From Paludibacter sp. (GTDB taxonomy: Bacteria > Bacteroidota > Bacteroidia > Bacteroidales > Paludibacteraceae): a stretch of DNA of 52,358 nucleotides. The translations under genes and the position numbers were made by a program. Under the pieces are notes generated by a model. That model searched no databases, was not told where the DNA came from, and saw only the letters and a list, made by a program, of their open reading frames with translations. This document shows, in pieces, positions 27,032 to 36,344 of this stretch (position 1 is the stretch's first letter; each line of letters begins with the position of its first letter). The DNA lies in contig JAQUWU010000022.1 in assembly GCA_028692715.1 (NCBI GenBank), positions 30,784 to 83,141 on the forward strand, read 5' to 3'.

Positions 27032-27407
27032 TTACTTCAATTTCCAGTTTTTCAAAACAAGTTGCGAATTTATGCAAAAGGAATTGTTTGGACAAGTATT
27101 TTTCATGACATTGTGAAATAATAACGTGCCTCATTTTACAAAATTTATGGCACAAACAAAACTGTATTCCAAAAACAAATTCGGCAAAACAATCAGTTAA
27201 AATAAACACATTCAACTCATTAACCTAAAAAGTTTAAAAAAAATGAACTTAGGTTCATACTATCTGTTTGATAGTTTAATAAGCTGTAAATAGGTTCAAT
27301 TGAATTCAAAACAACTGTCTTGAATTATATAAACCGTCAATTCATAAACAAATTAATTAACGGTATTATAACTGAATATCAGCAATCTACATTTTAATAA
27401 AACAAAA
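27032..27407. other. Gene-free AT-rich region with two palindromes
   Basis: A 376-bp divergent spacer. Two palindromes lie back to back: ATGAAC-TTAG-GTTCAT (27243-27258) and ACTATC-TGTTT-GATAGT (27259-27275). A third, TTCAATTGAA, lies at 27295-27304. They could be operators for the SnoaL-AHSA1 gene. I see no convincing promoter box or gene. Confidence 0.5.
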
Positions 27408-28259
27408 ATGGCAATTTCACATCATAAAACAATAGAATCATTTCACGAAGCATATTCCAACAAAGATATTGAAAAGATCAAAGGGCTAATGTCAGAAGAA
27501 GTCTGGTGGTCTTTTCTTGGCCAACACAAACTTGCAGGCATAAAAAACGGTATTCAAGAGGTAATTACATTTTTTGACAATTTGAATTCTATAATGGGCA
27601 ACTCAAATACAACAACAGAAAAAATAATTTCCTCATCAAATCAAAATCATTTAATTGAATGCCAACACATTAAAACCAACAGAACTGATGACATCAATAT
27701 TGATTTAAATGTGACCGTTTTGTGGACATTTGAATTCGGCGAAATTATTTCAGGACAACATTTCTTTTCCGACCCCAAAGCAGCTGATATATTTTTTAAT
27801 GCCGTGCCTATGAAAACAATACATTTGTTTGGGAATATTCCGGTAATAGTCTTACAAACGTTTAAAGCTCCTATTGAAAAAGTTTGGGCTGCACTAACTG
27901 AAGCAAACCAAATGAAAAAGTGGTATTTAGAAGCCATGAATTCATTTGAACCGGTAGTCGGATTTCAAACAGAATTTGATGTAGTTGTAAATGGGAATAA
28001 ACACTATTTACACAAATGGAAAATAACAGAAGTTGTTATTAATAAAAAGATTAGTTATAGTTGGCAGTTTGGCGGATACGGTGGAGAATGGCATGTAACA
28101 TTCGAATTAATTAGCGAACGAAATCAGACAAAATTAAAACTTACCAATTCAGGCATCGAGAGTTTCCCTCTTAACAATAAAGATTTCTCACGTGAGAGTT
28201 GTTTAGAAGGCTGGGAGTATTTTATCGGCAAACGATTGAAAGAATATCTTGAAGGATAA
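27408..28259 (+). CDS. SnoaL-like/AHSA1-SRPBCC fusion protein
   Basis: A 283-aa cytoplasmic protein built of two ligand-binding folds. Residues 1-130 resemble NTF2/SnoaL-like proteins (ESFHEAYSNKDIEKIKGLMSEEVWWSFLG). Residues about 138-283 are an AHSA1/START-type SRPBCC domain (FKAPIEKVWAALTEANQMKKWYL, then WHVTFELISERNQTKLKLTNSG). Stand-alone copies of both are common; the fusion is less so. It may bind or convert a small hydrophobic compound. AHSA1-like genes are often paired with an ArsR-type regulator; none is present here. Confidence 0.75.
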   Translation: MAISHHKTIESFHEAYSNKDIEKIKGLMSEEVWWSFLGQHKLAGIKNGIQEVITFFDNLNSIMGNSNTTTEKIISSSNQNHLIECQHIKTNRTDDINIDLNVTVLWTFEFGEIISGQHFFSDPKAADIFFNAVPMKTIHLFGNIPVIVLQTFKAPIEKVWAALTEANQMKKWYLEAMNSFEPVVGFQTEFDVVVNGNKHYLHKWKITEVVINKKISYSWQFGGYGGEWHVTFELISERNQTKLKLTNSGIESFPLNNKDFSRESCLEGWEYFIGKRLKEYLEG

Positions 28260-28698
28260 GGCATCCTCCTATTATCCTGTTTCTTTGAAAAATATTTTTA
28301 CATGATAAGGACTAAATATTATGATGTAAGTCTATACTTTTCTGTTCTTTGGGTATGTTGTTTTACCCCATACCCAAATTACCTTTTTTTGTCCTGACAC
28401 CAAAAAGTAACCGAAAAAAAATCAAGACTTCGCCTATCTGCTGCAGGCAGACTCGCTCCTTTGTCGCTCAAAGAAGGACAAAAGACTTTACCTCACTTGT
28501 TATTCGCATCACCAGACGATGTCGATTAGTTAATAAAAAATTGCTTGGATATTGGAAATCTAAAACACAACGATTTAAATATTTAGTGTTTTTTTTATTT
28601 ACAATACTGAAACTATTAGAAATAAAATTTTTGAAAAAGAATTTGTTTGTTTAACTTTGAATTTAAAATTTGCAAACTAAAAATCAACTAAAGTCATT
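28260..28698. other. Repeat-derived spacer without a gene
   Basis: A 439-bp gap. 28378-28475 contains ACACCAAAAAGTAACCGAAA, GCCTATCTGCTGCAGGCAG and CGCTCCTTTGTCGCTCAAAG, which I take as a decayed Bacteroidota intergenic repeat. An open frame runs through 28349-28654, but its Arg/Lys-rich product looks repeat-derived, not a protein. The 3' end holds the promoter of the SGNH gene. Confidence 0.5.
28630..28659 (+). promoter_or_regulatory. Promoter TTTG-18-TAACTTTG for the SGNH esterase
   Basis: TTTG (28630-28633) and TAACTTTG (28652-28659) are spaced by 18 bp, 39 bp upstream of the ATG. A good -33/-7 match. Confidence 0.65.
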
Positions 28699-29331
28699 AT
28701 GAAAAAAACAATTTATTCGATGCTGATTATTTCAGTAATTGCATTTGCAAGCTGTTCCATTACACGTGTGGCTTGTGTCGGCGATAGTATTACCGAAGGT
28801 GCCGGACTGGCAGTTCAAAGCAAAACAGGTTATCCGGTAATTCTCAACACTATTCTTGGAGAAAAATACGAAGTGTTAAATAATGGCAGAAGTGGAGCTA
28901 CCATGCTAAAAAAGGGAAATTTGCCCTATTGGAATTGTAATGAATTTTCGAACACTTTTGTATACAAACCCAATATAATTGTCATTAAATTAGGGACTAA
29001 TGACACTAAACCAAACAATTGGAAACCCAATAATTTCGAAAAAGATTATCAGGCAATGATTGACACCTTTAAAACCATTCCGACCCATCCAAAAATTTAT
29101 TTGTGCTTGCCGGTTCCTGTTTTTGCAACAAAATGGGGAATAAACGATTCAACAGTGGTAAATGGCGTTATCCCGATTGTTGAAAAGCTGGCACTGAAAA
29201 ATAATTTGCCCATTATCAATTTATACGAAGGCATGAAAAATCAGGGAGCAAACTTCCCCGATAACATTCATCCTAATGAAGCAGGTGTCAAAGAAATGGC
29301 AAAGATTGTTGCTAGCCAACTAATAAAATAA
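28699..29331 (+). CDS. SGNH/GDSL-family esterase lipoprotein
   Basis: A 210-aa hydrolase with a lipoprotein signal: hydrophobic stretch and FAS-C19. The SGNH blocks are GDSITEG (28-34, catalytic S30), GRSG (63-66), GTND (99-102) and DNIHPN (D188, H191). The family removes acetyl or other acyl groups from glycans and lipids. As a lipoprotein it would act at the periplasmic or outer face, next to a convergent glucanase operon, so deacetylation of a polysaccharide is a reasonable but unproven role. Confidence 0.88.
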   Translation: MKKTIYSMLIISVIAFASCSITRVACVGDSITEGAGLAVQSKTGYPVILNTILGEKYEVLNNGRSGATMLKKGNLPYWNCNEFSNTFVYKPNIIVIKLGTNDTKPNNWKPNNFEKDYQAMIDTFKTIPTHPKIYLCLPVPVFATKWGINDSTVVNGVIPIVEKLALKNNLPIINLYEGMKNQGANFPDNIHPNEAGVKEMAKIVASQLIK

Positions 29332-29357
29332 AATTGAGCTTTTAGTTTACACTAGAT

Positions 29358-29402
29358 TTTTTCACTAACGGGGTGACTTGAAGTCAACCCGTTAGTGAAA
29401 AA
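29358..29402. terminator. Strong bidirectional terminator
   Basis: A 21-bp stem with a single G-A mismatch: TTTTTCACTAACGGG on the left pairs with CCCGTTAGTGAAAAA on the right, and the centre is TGACTT-G-AAGTCA. U-tracts flank both sides, so it can end transcription from the SGNH gene and from the opposing glucanase operon. Confidence 0.9.
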
Positions 29403-29408
29403 CGACAT

Positions 29409-32135
29409 TTAATACTTAATAAATTTTGTATTTCTATATCCTTCTGCTTTCAGAATGTAGTAACCTGGCAACAAATTGCTTACATCAATGCTGTTAGTTG
29501 TTGAACTTTCCGCTTTTACTAAAGCACCGTATAATGAATAGATTTGAACATCAATACTGCCAACTGAATTCTTCACTAGAAACAATTTATCAGTTACCGG
29601 ATTTGGATAAATTGAAAGTTGATTTAATTCCGGAGAGTTTACAGCTTGTATTACATCTGTATTTATCAGCATATAGCCTGCAGTTTCATAAGCCGATACG
29701 GTATTCCATGACGAGAGTTCCCGCTGTTTGAAGATGCGTGCCTGTGTGTTTAAAACAGAGCGATATCGAAGAGTTGCACAAACCGTATCATCATTGCAGG
29801 TTTGCATTTGTGCAATAAAGACCGGTTTTTCAATCGTTTCAGGATAATCAATTCGTGCAAATTGTGTAATGGAATTTCCAACAGCATTTTCGTCGGTTTT
29901 CCCCACATACAGTTTGTTGTTATTTACCACTCCAACTCCAGGCTCAATAGCTACATATGAAAATAACTCCGACGACAATGTCGTTGATATTTTTGATTCT
30001 TTTTGTAGTTTTACTTCAAATCCGGTTTTGCTGACATTTCTTATTCTGAGTGTTGTTGGAATGGGATTACTGGATGTAGCCTGCGATACAAACACCACAG
30101 GAATTGAATCAAAGACGTTCGTAAAATTGATCATTCCCCAATCTTTTCCCACTATCGTTTTAGCTGCTTCAACCTTTAAACCACCCAAATTGTACGATCC
30201 CGGGTTTATAATAAAATAAGGAATCGTTTCATCAGTACTCAATTTGCTTACATTCTGATAGTTCCAAGGAGCCAGCTGAAAACTGAACATTTTGTAACTT
30301 CCGGTCTTCACTTTAGGTGTTAATAACACTTCGGTGTTATTATTAGTTGCCGAGCCGGTAATAACCATTGGAATAGCATTGTAATTGTTTTTAAAATAGA
30401 TAGGATTCCAATCAACATCGGCAAAGTTTAATGTGCCATATTGAATATCTTCACCCGAAATCACATCAAATGATTGTTCGTTCGTTTTCACTTCTGTACC
30501 GTTACTCAACAGTAATCGCAGTCGATAATAGAATCTTCCGGTTGAATTTACGTTGTGCGTATCAGTGTACGAAAATTGTGAGGATTGATTGGTGCGGTAA
30601 ATTTCATTAAAAACTCCATTTTCAGCCTTTTTCTCCACCACTATTTCTTTTGTAAATTCCTGATCGGCACCGCTACAGTTTAGGGTCAACTGGGCTGCGT
30701 TTGTTCCTGCTGTAACAGAAAGTTCAGCGGTTGAACTACTGAATTTATAAGAAGGTATAATTTCGTTAGAACGATTAAATGCAATATTGGAATTATTGTC
30801 ACGATAATACTCTCCAGCTGGCGTAATCCATCCATCATCGGCTATCATCATACGCATTGAACCTACCCAATTATAAATGGAATATCTTTCCACAAAATGA
30901 GCAGTGTCCATTACATTTAATATTCCTTTCAGATCATTGTACTGTTTGGTTAGTCCATCGCCATAGGATGTGGGCCACGATTCGGTTGTCCAATCAGCCC
31001 CGTTGTTCCATTCTTTTATCCAAATCCCTCTGCCGGTTTTCTCATGAACAGCTTTTAACTGATTGTACCATTGAGTTGGAGTAAGTCCTCCCCAGTATGC
31101 GTGCACTACAATAAAATCGACACGATAATTGTGTGCTTTACAGCTGTCCATAAACTGATATAACCAATTGAAATCGGTAGTGGCAGGCGAACCCAATCGT
31201 AAACCTGTTTTAAGGTAGTTGGGCCATTCTTTTACGGCAGTTGCTACGGATACATTGGATTGTTCAGTATGGTCAGGTTCATTATAACCAATTAAATGAG
31301 ATACATTTTTCAACTCATTAATTTGTGTCCACGAAGGCCAAAATTGTTCTTGTTTAATAGGAACGTATTCGAAATTCGGACGGGAATAATTACCGGCACT
31401 CCAATCGTAAAGCCAGGTTCCATTCATCTTATTTGTATTAGATGCTGCATCTCCACCCGACTTTGTACCGGACTGGCACCAGCCTTTTTTTGTAACCCAT
31501 TCCCAATTGAAAACCCTGATAAACGAAACAGTATTATCAAGGTATGCAGGCATTATTGGAACTTCAATATCAGCATTATCAGCAATGTAAACACGACTAT
31601 AACCTGTACCATCAGCATTATTGGCTAAAGTGGCCATATAACCACGTTTGAGTTTAAAAGAGCGTGCTTTGTTATCGAAAGTTCCTAATGCATTATTATA
31701 AGTATACAAACCATATTTTTGAGATTCTCCGAGATAATTTTGTCCGGAATACAGTTCAATCGGTTGAAATTCGCTCCCTTGCGGAATAACAACTGCACCT
31801 TGTTTGTAAATAGAAACACGAACATTATTTTTATAAACACCTTTGTTTCCATTGATATAAATATTGGGTAATACAGAGTCTATAATTGACTGCGGACGAA
31901 TATTATCGAAAAACAACCAACTGTCTTCCGAATTCAAACGGATGATAGAATTGCTAAGAGGAGTATATTTTGCCAACACATGTAAATCTGTTTTTCCGTC
32001 TACTATAACTTCCTTATCTACAAACGACTGTGTATTAGCAACAGCAGCACTTATATTTACTACAGTTCTTTCCTGAGCTGACGCATTAATTGAAAGTATT
32101 ACTAAAACTACGAAGTATATTAATCTATTTCTCAT
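29409..32135 (-). CDS. GH128-like glycoside hydrolase, T9SS cargo
   Basis: A 908-aa secreted protein. Signal peptide 1-20. A beta-rich N-terminal part (22-200) precedes a Glyco_hydro_cc/GH128-type catalytic domain (about 203-450) with VFNWEWV, GYNEPD (283-288; E286 the likely acid/base), VVHAYWGG (343-350) and IWIKEWNNG (371-379; E375 the likely nucleophile). Characterised GH128 enzymes cut beta-1,3-glucans. Two further beta-sandwich repeats (about 560-790) and a type A T9SS sorting domain (LSIYPNPVTDKLF to KFIKY) follow. It starts 2 bp after the stop of the lectin gene, so the two are one operon, the glucanase second. Confidence 0.85.
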   Translation of the reverse strand: MRNRLIYFVVLVILSINASAQERTVVNISAAVANTQSFVDKEVIVDGKTDLHVLAKYTPLSNSIIRLNSEDSWLFFDNIRPQSIIDSVLPNIYINGNKGVYKNNVRVSIYKQGAVVIPQGSEFQPIELYSGQNYLGESQKYGLYTYNNALGTFDNKARSFKLKRGYMATLANNADGTGYSRVYIADNADIEVPIMPAYLDNTVSFIRVFNWEWVTKKGWCQSGTKSGGDAASNTNKMNGTWLYDWSAGNYSRPNFEYVPIKQEQFWPSWTQINELKNVSHLIGYNEPDHTEQSNVSVATAVKEWPNYLKTGLRLGSPATTDFNWLYQFMDSCKAHNYRVDFIVVHAYWGGLTPTQWYNQLKAVHEKTGRGIWIKEWNNGADWTTESWPTSYGDGLTKQYNDLKGILNVMDTAHFVERYSIYNWVGSMRMMIADDGWITPAGEYYRDNNSNIAFNRSNEIIPSYKFSSSTAELSVTAGTNAAQLTLNCSGADQEFTKEIVVEKKAENGVFNEIYRTNQSSQFSYTDTHNVNSTGRFYYRLRLLLSNGTEVKTNEQSFDVISGEDIQYGTLNFADVDWNPIYFKNNYNAIPMVITGSATNNNTEVLLTPKVKTGSYKMFSFQLAPWNYQNVSKLSTDETIPYFIINPGSYNLGGLKVEAAKTIVGKDWGMINFTNVFDSIPVVFVSQATSSNPIPTTLRIRNVSKTGFEVKLQKESKISTTLSSELFSYVAIEPGVGVVNNNKLYVGKTDENAVGNSITQFARIDYPETIEKPVFIAQMQTCNDDTVCATLRYRSVLNTQARIFKQRELSSWNTVSAYETAGYMLINTDVIQAVNSPELNQLSIYPNPVTDKLFLVKNSVGSIDVQIYSLYGALVKAESSTTNSIDVSNLLPGYYILKAEGYRNTKFIKY

Positions 32136-32137
32136 AA

Positions 32138-34642
32138 CTAACGAATAATTTTTAATGTTGAAAATGAATTCCCCAAGCTTAACTTAATCAGATACATTCC
32201 TTTTTTTATGGAGGTATTTATTTCCTTATGATTTATTCCCTGTTCGAATTCCAGCATTGTGGTTGACATAAGTTGTCCTGCGATGCTGTAAACTTCAACC
32301 CTTCCCTCCTTTTTTATGGTAGAATTAAAATCAATAGTCAATTTATTATCCACAAAACAGGAATTAAATACAAGATTCGAAGACATTTGATGTAAGGCTG
32401 AAGGTATTGATTCGGTAAGTACCAGATCGTCGATATAAAAATTAAAATTTGTTCCTGTCGTATTTTTTGAATAAACAATATAAACGCTTGTTGATGGCGC
32501 TAAAAATGAAATAGAAGTGCTTTGGGACAACTGAGCGGATGTAACAATTGAAGAGGCAACCGTTGTAGAATAAATACCACCAATAGCTGCAGATTTATCG
32601 GCATTTGGTGTGGTAGCAGCAAATATATTAACCAACGATGTGACACTTATACTCTGACATTTATATTGTAAATCAAGGCGGTAAGTTGCTCCTGGATTTA
32701 ATGAAAATAGTTTCTGACTAATTGAATTATAGGATGTTGCTTCACCTAAAAATCGAAGATACATACATTTATCTCCTCCTGAAGCCCAACCATTTCCACC
32801 CTGAACCCTGGAATAACCGTAATTTCCGAGTTGTATGGGTGTGTTTGAGGGAATCCAGGTTCCAAGTGAACCTCCATCTTTTGGATTGTTTTCGAAAGTA
32901 GGATCAAACATATAAGCGGTATTTAAAACCGTTTCTTTATGCAAAACAAAAGCACTATTAGCTGTTGAACTTTGATAATTTGCCCAAAGTCTGACATTAT
33001 CTATAATCGAATCGGAACCAATACTTTTTGCTGAATTGGATGCTTGTGTAATACTTACCAATGTATCGGAAATACCCTGAATAACCCATTCTGATAATTC
33101 TGATGCTGTAACTGTGTAATTCAATGAATTGGTTGCTTTATCTGCAACATTAAGATATTCATTTGCTCCGTTAACAATATAATAGGTATTTGATTTCCCT
33201 TGAACAGGTAAAAAAAGAAATAACTGAGAAGCCATATTTTTATCAGCATACTTTAATGCGGCTGAATTTCCTCCATTTATTTTTCCTAACACTTTCCCTC
33301 CGGTTCGTTGTTGAATGTAATATTTTGTGGCCAACAATGGATTAATAAACGAAGTTGAATAACTGGCTGATACCGGAATAGAAACGGATACTTGTCCGCT
33401 AGATAATGTAACGTTCCCGTTTACAGCATTAAAACCGGTAAAACTCACCTCGACAGAAGCAGCACTTGCATTCGGGGCTAGTGAAGTAGTTGAAACGGTA
33501 ATTCCTGTAGGTGCAGAAATTCGAATGCTATCAGTCAACAGAACACCAGTAACACTCAAACTGCTTTGGCGATTTGTATCGTCAAACGAAAAAGCCGTTG
33601 TAGTGGTAAATATTTTAGGAGTTGGCTCTGATATCTTTGTCAACACCATATCGTCAGGATAAAACAAGAAATTGCTTGTTGAAGATGGATTTTTAGCAAA
33701 AACAACATAGCATTCTGTAGCCGATGCAACAAAACTTATAGAGCCTGAAGAGGGAGTTTGACTCGTTGCAGTAGTTGCAGGTGGAGTTGACGTAAACACT
33801 GTTCCTATTGCTTCAGTTGAAGCTACATTTGGTTGTAGAGCAATGTAAGAACTGACTGTTGCGTCCGAAGTGTTTATATTTCCCTGTTTATATTTAAATG
33901 AGAATTCATAGCCAGCACCTTTCGTTAAACCGGTAAGCAAATGACTTATTTTAGTATAAGAATTTTGGTCCCCATAAAACCGAATTAAAAATGCATTTAA
34001 ACCAGATGATTGATAGCCGTTATTAATAATTCGCGAACGAAAAATCTGAGTATCGGCATCATCGTTGCCAAGAATTCTATTATTGTCGTTTATCCACTGA
34101 CCTATTGGTGTTCCGTCTAATACGGCATTTTCAAAACCAGGATCCATCAAATTATTCTGAACCATTGAATTCTGTGGTACCAGTTTGAAAATTCCGTTGG
34201 CATCTGTAGCAGTTTTATTACAATAAAAAATAGAGCCCGCATTTACATCATTAGTTGCTAAATAAGCACTTGTAACCGATTTCAATCGAACCGACGACAA
34301 AGAACTACCTTCCAACACCCATTCACAGTTTGCACCTTCAAGCATGTCAGTATATTCAGTATAAGCCAAATCATCAATGCTGTTTACCAGATAATTACCC
34401 GCTTCATTTTTTAAATAATAGGTATCTGTCTTATTTTCAACAGGTATAAATGTAAATAGTTGGGATTGCAAAGGTTCAGCATCGGTAATAATTACTTCGT
34501 TAAATGTAGTACTACCAATAACTTTCCCCGATTTAGTGGCAGTTTGAAGTATATAATACCTTGTAGAAGCATCAGGAATTATGGCTGATTGTAATGTTGA
34601 AAAACACAAAAAAGCTACAAATATTAGTCTTTCTTTTTTCAT
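32138..34642 (-). CDS. Double lectin/CBM protein, T9SS cargo
   Basis: An 834-aa secreted protein without an enzymatic motif. Signal peptide 1-20. A unit of ricin-like beta-trefoil plus CBM4/9-like jelly roll occurs twice: trefoil 28-156 with CBM 162-336, and trefoil 439-569 with CBM 577-744. Both trefoils begin YYI(L/Q)Q and share QLF-F-PV and TYY; both CBMs begin DP(G/T)FEN and end YPDDMVL or YIDDLVL. A bacterial Ig-like domain (342-428) joins them and a T9SS sorting domain (about 755-834, MYLIKLSLGN near the end) closes it. Likely a cell-surface glycan-binding partner of the glucanase. The internal duplication is clear by eye. Confidence 0.8.
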   Translation of the reverse strand: MKKERLIFVAFLCFSTLQSAIIPDASTRYYILQTATKSGKVIGSTTFNEVIITDAEPLQSQLFTFIPVENKTDTYYLKNEAGNYLVNSIDDLAYTEYTDMLEGANCEWVLEGSSLSSVRLKSVTSAYLATNDVNAGSIFYCNKTATDANGIFKLVPQNSMVQNNLMDPGFENAVLDGTPIGQWINDNNRILGNDDADTQIFRSRIINNGYQSSGLNAFLIRFYGDQNSYTKISHLLTGLTKGAGYEFSFKYKQGNINTSDATVSSYIALQPNVASTEAIGTVFTSTPPATTATSQTPSSGSISFVASATECYVVFAKNPSSTSNFLFYPDDMVLTKISEPTPKIFTTTTAFSFDDTNRQSSLSVTGVLLTDSIRISAPTGITVSTTSLAPNASAASVEVSFTGFNAVNGNVTLSSGQVSVSIPVSASYSTSFINPLLATKYYIQQRTGGKVLGKINGGNSAALKYADKNMASQLFLFLPVQGKSNTYYIVNGANEYLNVADKATNSLNYTVTASELSEWVIQGISDTLVSITQASNSAKSIGSDSIIDNVRLWANYQSSTANSAFVLHKETVLNTAYMFDPTFENNPKDGGSLGTWIPSNTPIQLGNYGYSRVQGGNGWASGGDKCMYLRFLGEATSYNSISQKLFSLNPGATYRLDLQYKCQSISVTSLVNIFAATTPNADKSAAIGGIYSTTVASSIVTSAQLSQSTSISFLAPSTSVYIVYSKNTTGTNFNFYIDDLVLTESIPSALHQMSSNLVFNSCFVDNKLTIDFNSTIKKEGRVEVYSIAGQLMSTTMLEFEQGINHKEINTSIKKGMYLIKLSLGNSFSTLKIIR

Positions 34643-34679
34643 GCAAGAATTGATTTAAGGTGATTCTTTATTGCGAATC

Positions 34680-34712
34680 AAAATTAGAAATTTTATAATC
34701 CGAAAATCAAAA
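34680..34712 (-). promoter_or_regulatory. Promoter of the lectin-glucanase operon
   Basis: Minus strand TTTG (34709-34712) and TAATTTTG (34680-34687) are spaced by 21 bp, 38 bp upstream of the lectin ATG. Confidence 0.55.
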
Positions 34713-34866
34713 AAAATGGTCAAAGAAGTAGAAATATAAATCATACACTATTTTTAACGCTTTGCATTTAGTAATCACTGGAAAAGCCTATTTACATTTT
34801 AATTATAATATCATTTTATAAACAGTGTATTTTTAAAATCTCGAGAAATAAAACAATTTAAAATTA

Positions 34867-34874
34867 TATCTTTG
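34867..34874 (+). promoter_or_regulatory. -7 box TATCTTTG for the beta-propeller gene
   Basis: TATCTTTG lies 24 bp upstream of the ATG at 34899. No clear -33 element. Confidence 0.45.
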
Positions 34875-34898
34875 TCACTCAAAAAAAACTAAAACTCT

Positions 34899-36227
34899 AT
34901 GAATGTCAACGAAGTGAAAAATACATTTAGTGTATTAATATTTCTTTTATTCTCTGTGTTAGTAGTTGCACAGAGTAGTTTTGTCTATATTTCTGCCCAA
35001 GGAAGCAATTTCATTTCAGTATATAGTATGAATGAGTCAAATGGTAGTCTTACTAAAGTTGAAGATAAAGATGTAGCCGGTGGCCCTGCTTCTATTGCGA
35101 TTAGTCCGGATAAAAAATTCATGTACGTATCGCAACGTACAAATAAAACATTCTCCAGTTATTCTATAGATATAACGACTGGTAAATTGACTTTAATTGG
35201 TACAATTGCAGCTGTTGATAATCCTGTAAATATATCAACCGACAACACAGGGAAATACTTGTTAAGTGCTTATTTTGCTGCCAATAAAGCGGCTATTTAT
35301 ACCATAAATCCTACTACAGGAGTTATCAATCCAACACCATTAAGCTCGTTTACTACTGCTGGAATAAATCCACATGCTATTAAAACCGATCCGGGGAATA
35401 ATTTTCTCTATATTACAAATATGACTGGAAATCTCATTCAACAATTTTCGTTTAATGAAGCAACCGGAGATATCTCTGCATTAAATCCAGCCATAGTATT
35501 ACCGGAAAACACGGATGGTCCTCGTCACTTTGTTTTTCATAACAGTAAAAATTTACTGTACGCTTCGAATGAATTAAGCAATACTATAACCGTTTATAAT
35601 TTCGATTCTTCTACCGGCTTACTTCTACCTTTGCAAACAATTTCGTCATTACCAACGGGATATACTTTAACAAACAAAGTAGCCGATATACATATTACAC
35701 CCGACAACATGTTTTTATATGCGTCGAACCGTGGATACGATAGCGTGGCAGGATTTATTATAGATCCTAGCACGGGTTTACTCACCAGCAATGGCTTTTA
35801 TCCAACGCAAACCTCACCACGCGCATTTGATATTGACGAAACAGGGAGCTTTTTATTTGCAGCGGGTGAAACTTCTGGCAAATTATCTAATTACAAAATC
35901 AACAAAGTGACAGGTGTGCTAGATTCTATTGGAGCTTATACAATAGGTTCAAATCCGAGTTGGGTAAGATGTTTAAACACATCAATAACATCAAGTTACA
36001 ACCCAGAAAAAAATCAAACATTGTTCTATCCAAATCCTACTAATAAAGGAATTTACGTTAATACTTCTGGGGATATTTCAGTGTTTTCAATCTCCGGCCA
36101 GAAATTATTAAGACAGAAAATGGATGGCAATTCATATCTGGCACTGTCCGAATTTAAAAATGGTGTATATATTGTAAAAATTGAAACAGCACTGAATACG
36201 TTTCAAGAAAAACTTATAAAAAATTGA
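34899..36227 (+). CDS. Lactonase-type beta-propeller protein, T9SS cargo
   Basis: A 442-aa secreted protein. Signal peptide about 1-24 (VVAQ). Residues 26-355 form a seven-bladed propeller of the 6-phosphogluconolactonase (PF10282-like) type: repeated units such as TGKLTLIGTI, PDKKFMYVS, NFLYITN, NLLYASNELSNTITVY, GPRHFVFH. The C-terminus is a T9SS sorting domain with FYPNPTNKGIYV and KNGVYIVKI. Cytoplasmic members hydrolyse 6-phosphogluconolactone; an exported copy cannot serve that pathway directly, so a binding or other lactonase role is more likely. Divergent from the lectin operon. Confidence 0.8.
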   Translation: MNVNEVKNTFSVLIFLLFSVLVVAQSSFVYISAQGSNFISVYSMNESNGSLTKVEDKDVAGGPASIAISPDKKFMYVSQRTNKTFSSYSIDITTGKLTLIGTIAAVDNPVNISTDNTGKYLLSAYFAANKAAIYTINPTTGVINPTPLSSFTTAGINPHAIKTDPGNNFLYITNMTGNLIQQFSFNEATGDISALNPAIVLPENTDGPRHFVFHNSKNLLYASNELSNTITVYNFDSSTGLLLPLQTISSLPTGYTLTNKVADIHITPDNMFLYASNRGYDSVAGFIIDPSTGLLTSNGFYPTQTSPRAFDIDETGSFLFAAGETSGKLSNYKINKVTGVLDSIGAYTIGSNPSWVRCLNTSITSSYNPEKNQTLFYPNPTNKGIYVNTSGDISVFSISGQKLLRQKMDGNSYLALSEFKNGVYIVKIETALNTFQEKLIKN

Positions 36228-36247
36228 AGCTAATTCTTTCTAATAAA

Positions 36248-36277
36248 AATGCAGAGCCAATTTCTTGACTCTGCATT
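36248..36277. terminator. Terminator hairpin
   Basis: AATGCAGAG (36248-36256) and CTCTGCATT (36269-36277) form a 9-bp stem with a 12-nt loop between the convergent propeller and repeat-protein genes. The right flank is CCCTT, the left flank is A-rich, so termination on the minus strand is the better supported. Confidence 0.6.
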
Positions 36278-36344
36278 CCCTTAAAAAAACTAATGAAGAT
36301 TCATTAATACGTTGTTAACAAAACAAATCGACCATCCTTTTTTA

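Noticed and set aside
27222-27237. ATTAACCTAAAAAGTT also seen, with one more A, at 52315-52331
   Set aside because: Short and AT-rich; chance similarity cannot be excluded, and neighbouring sequence does not match.
28349-28654. A plus-strand 101-codon open frame
   Set aside because: Lies over a decayed intergenic repeat; product is Arg/Lys-rich with no recognisable domain, and a promoter for the next gene overlaps its end.
35946-35956. GGTTCAAATCC, a tRNA T-arm-like word
   Set aside because: Lies inside the propeller gene and no cloverleaf arms surround it. A similar word in the CLC gene was rejected for the same reason.
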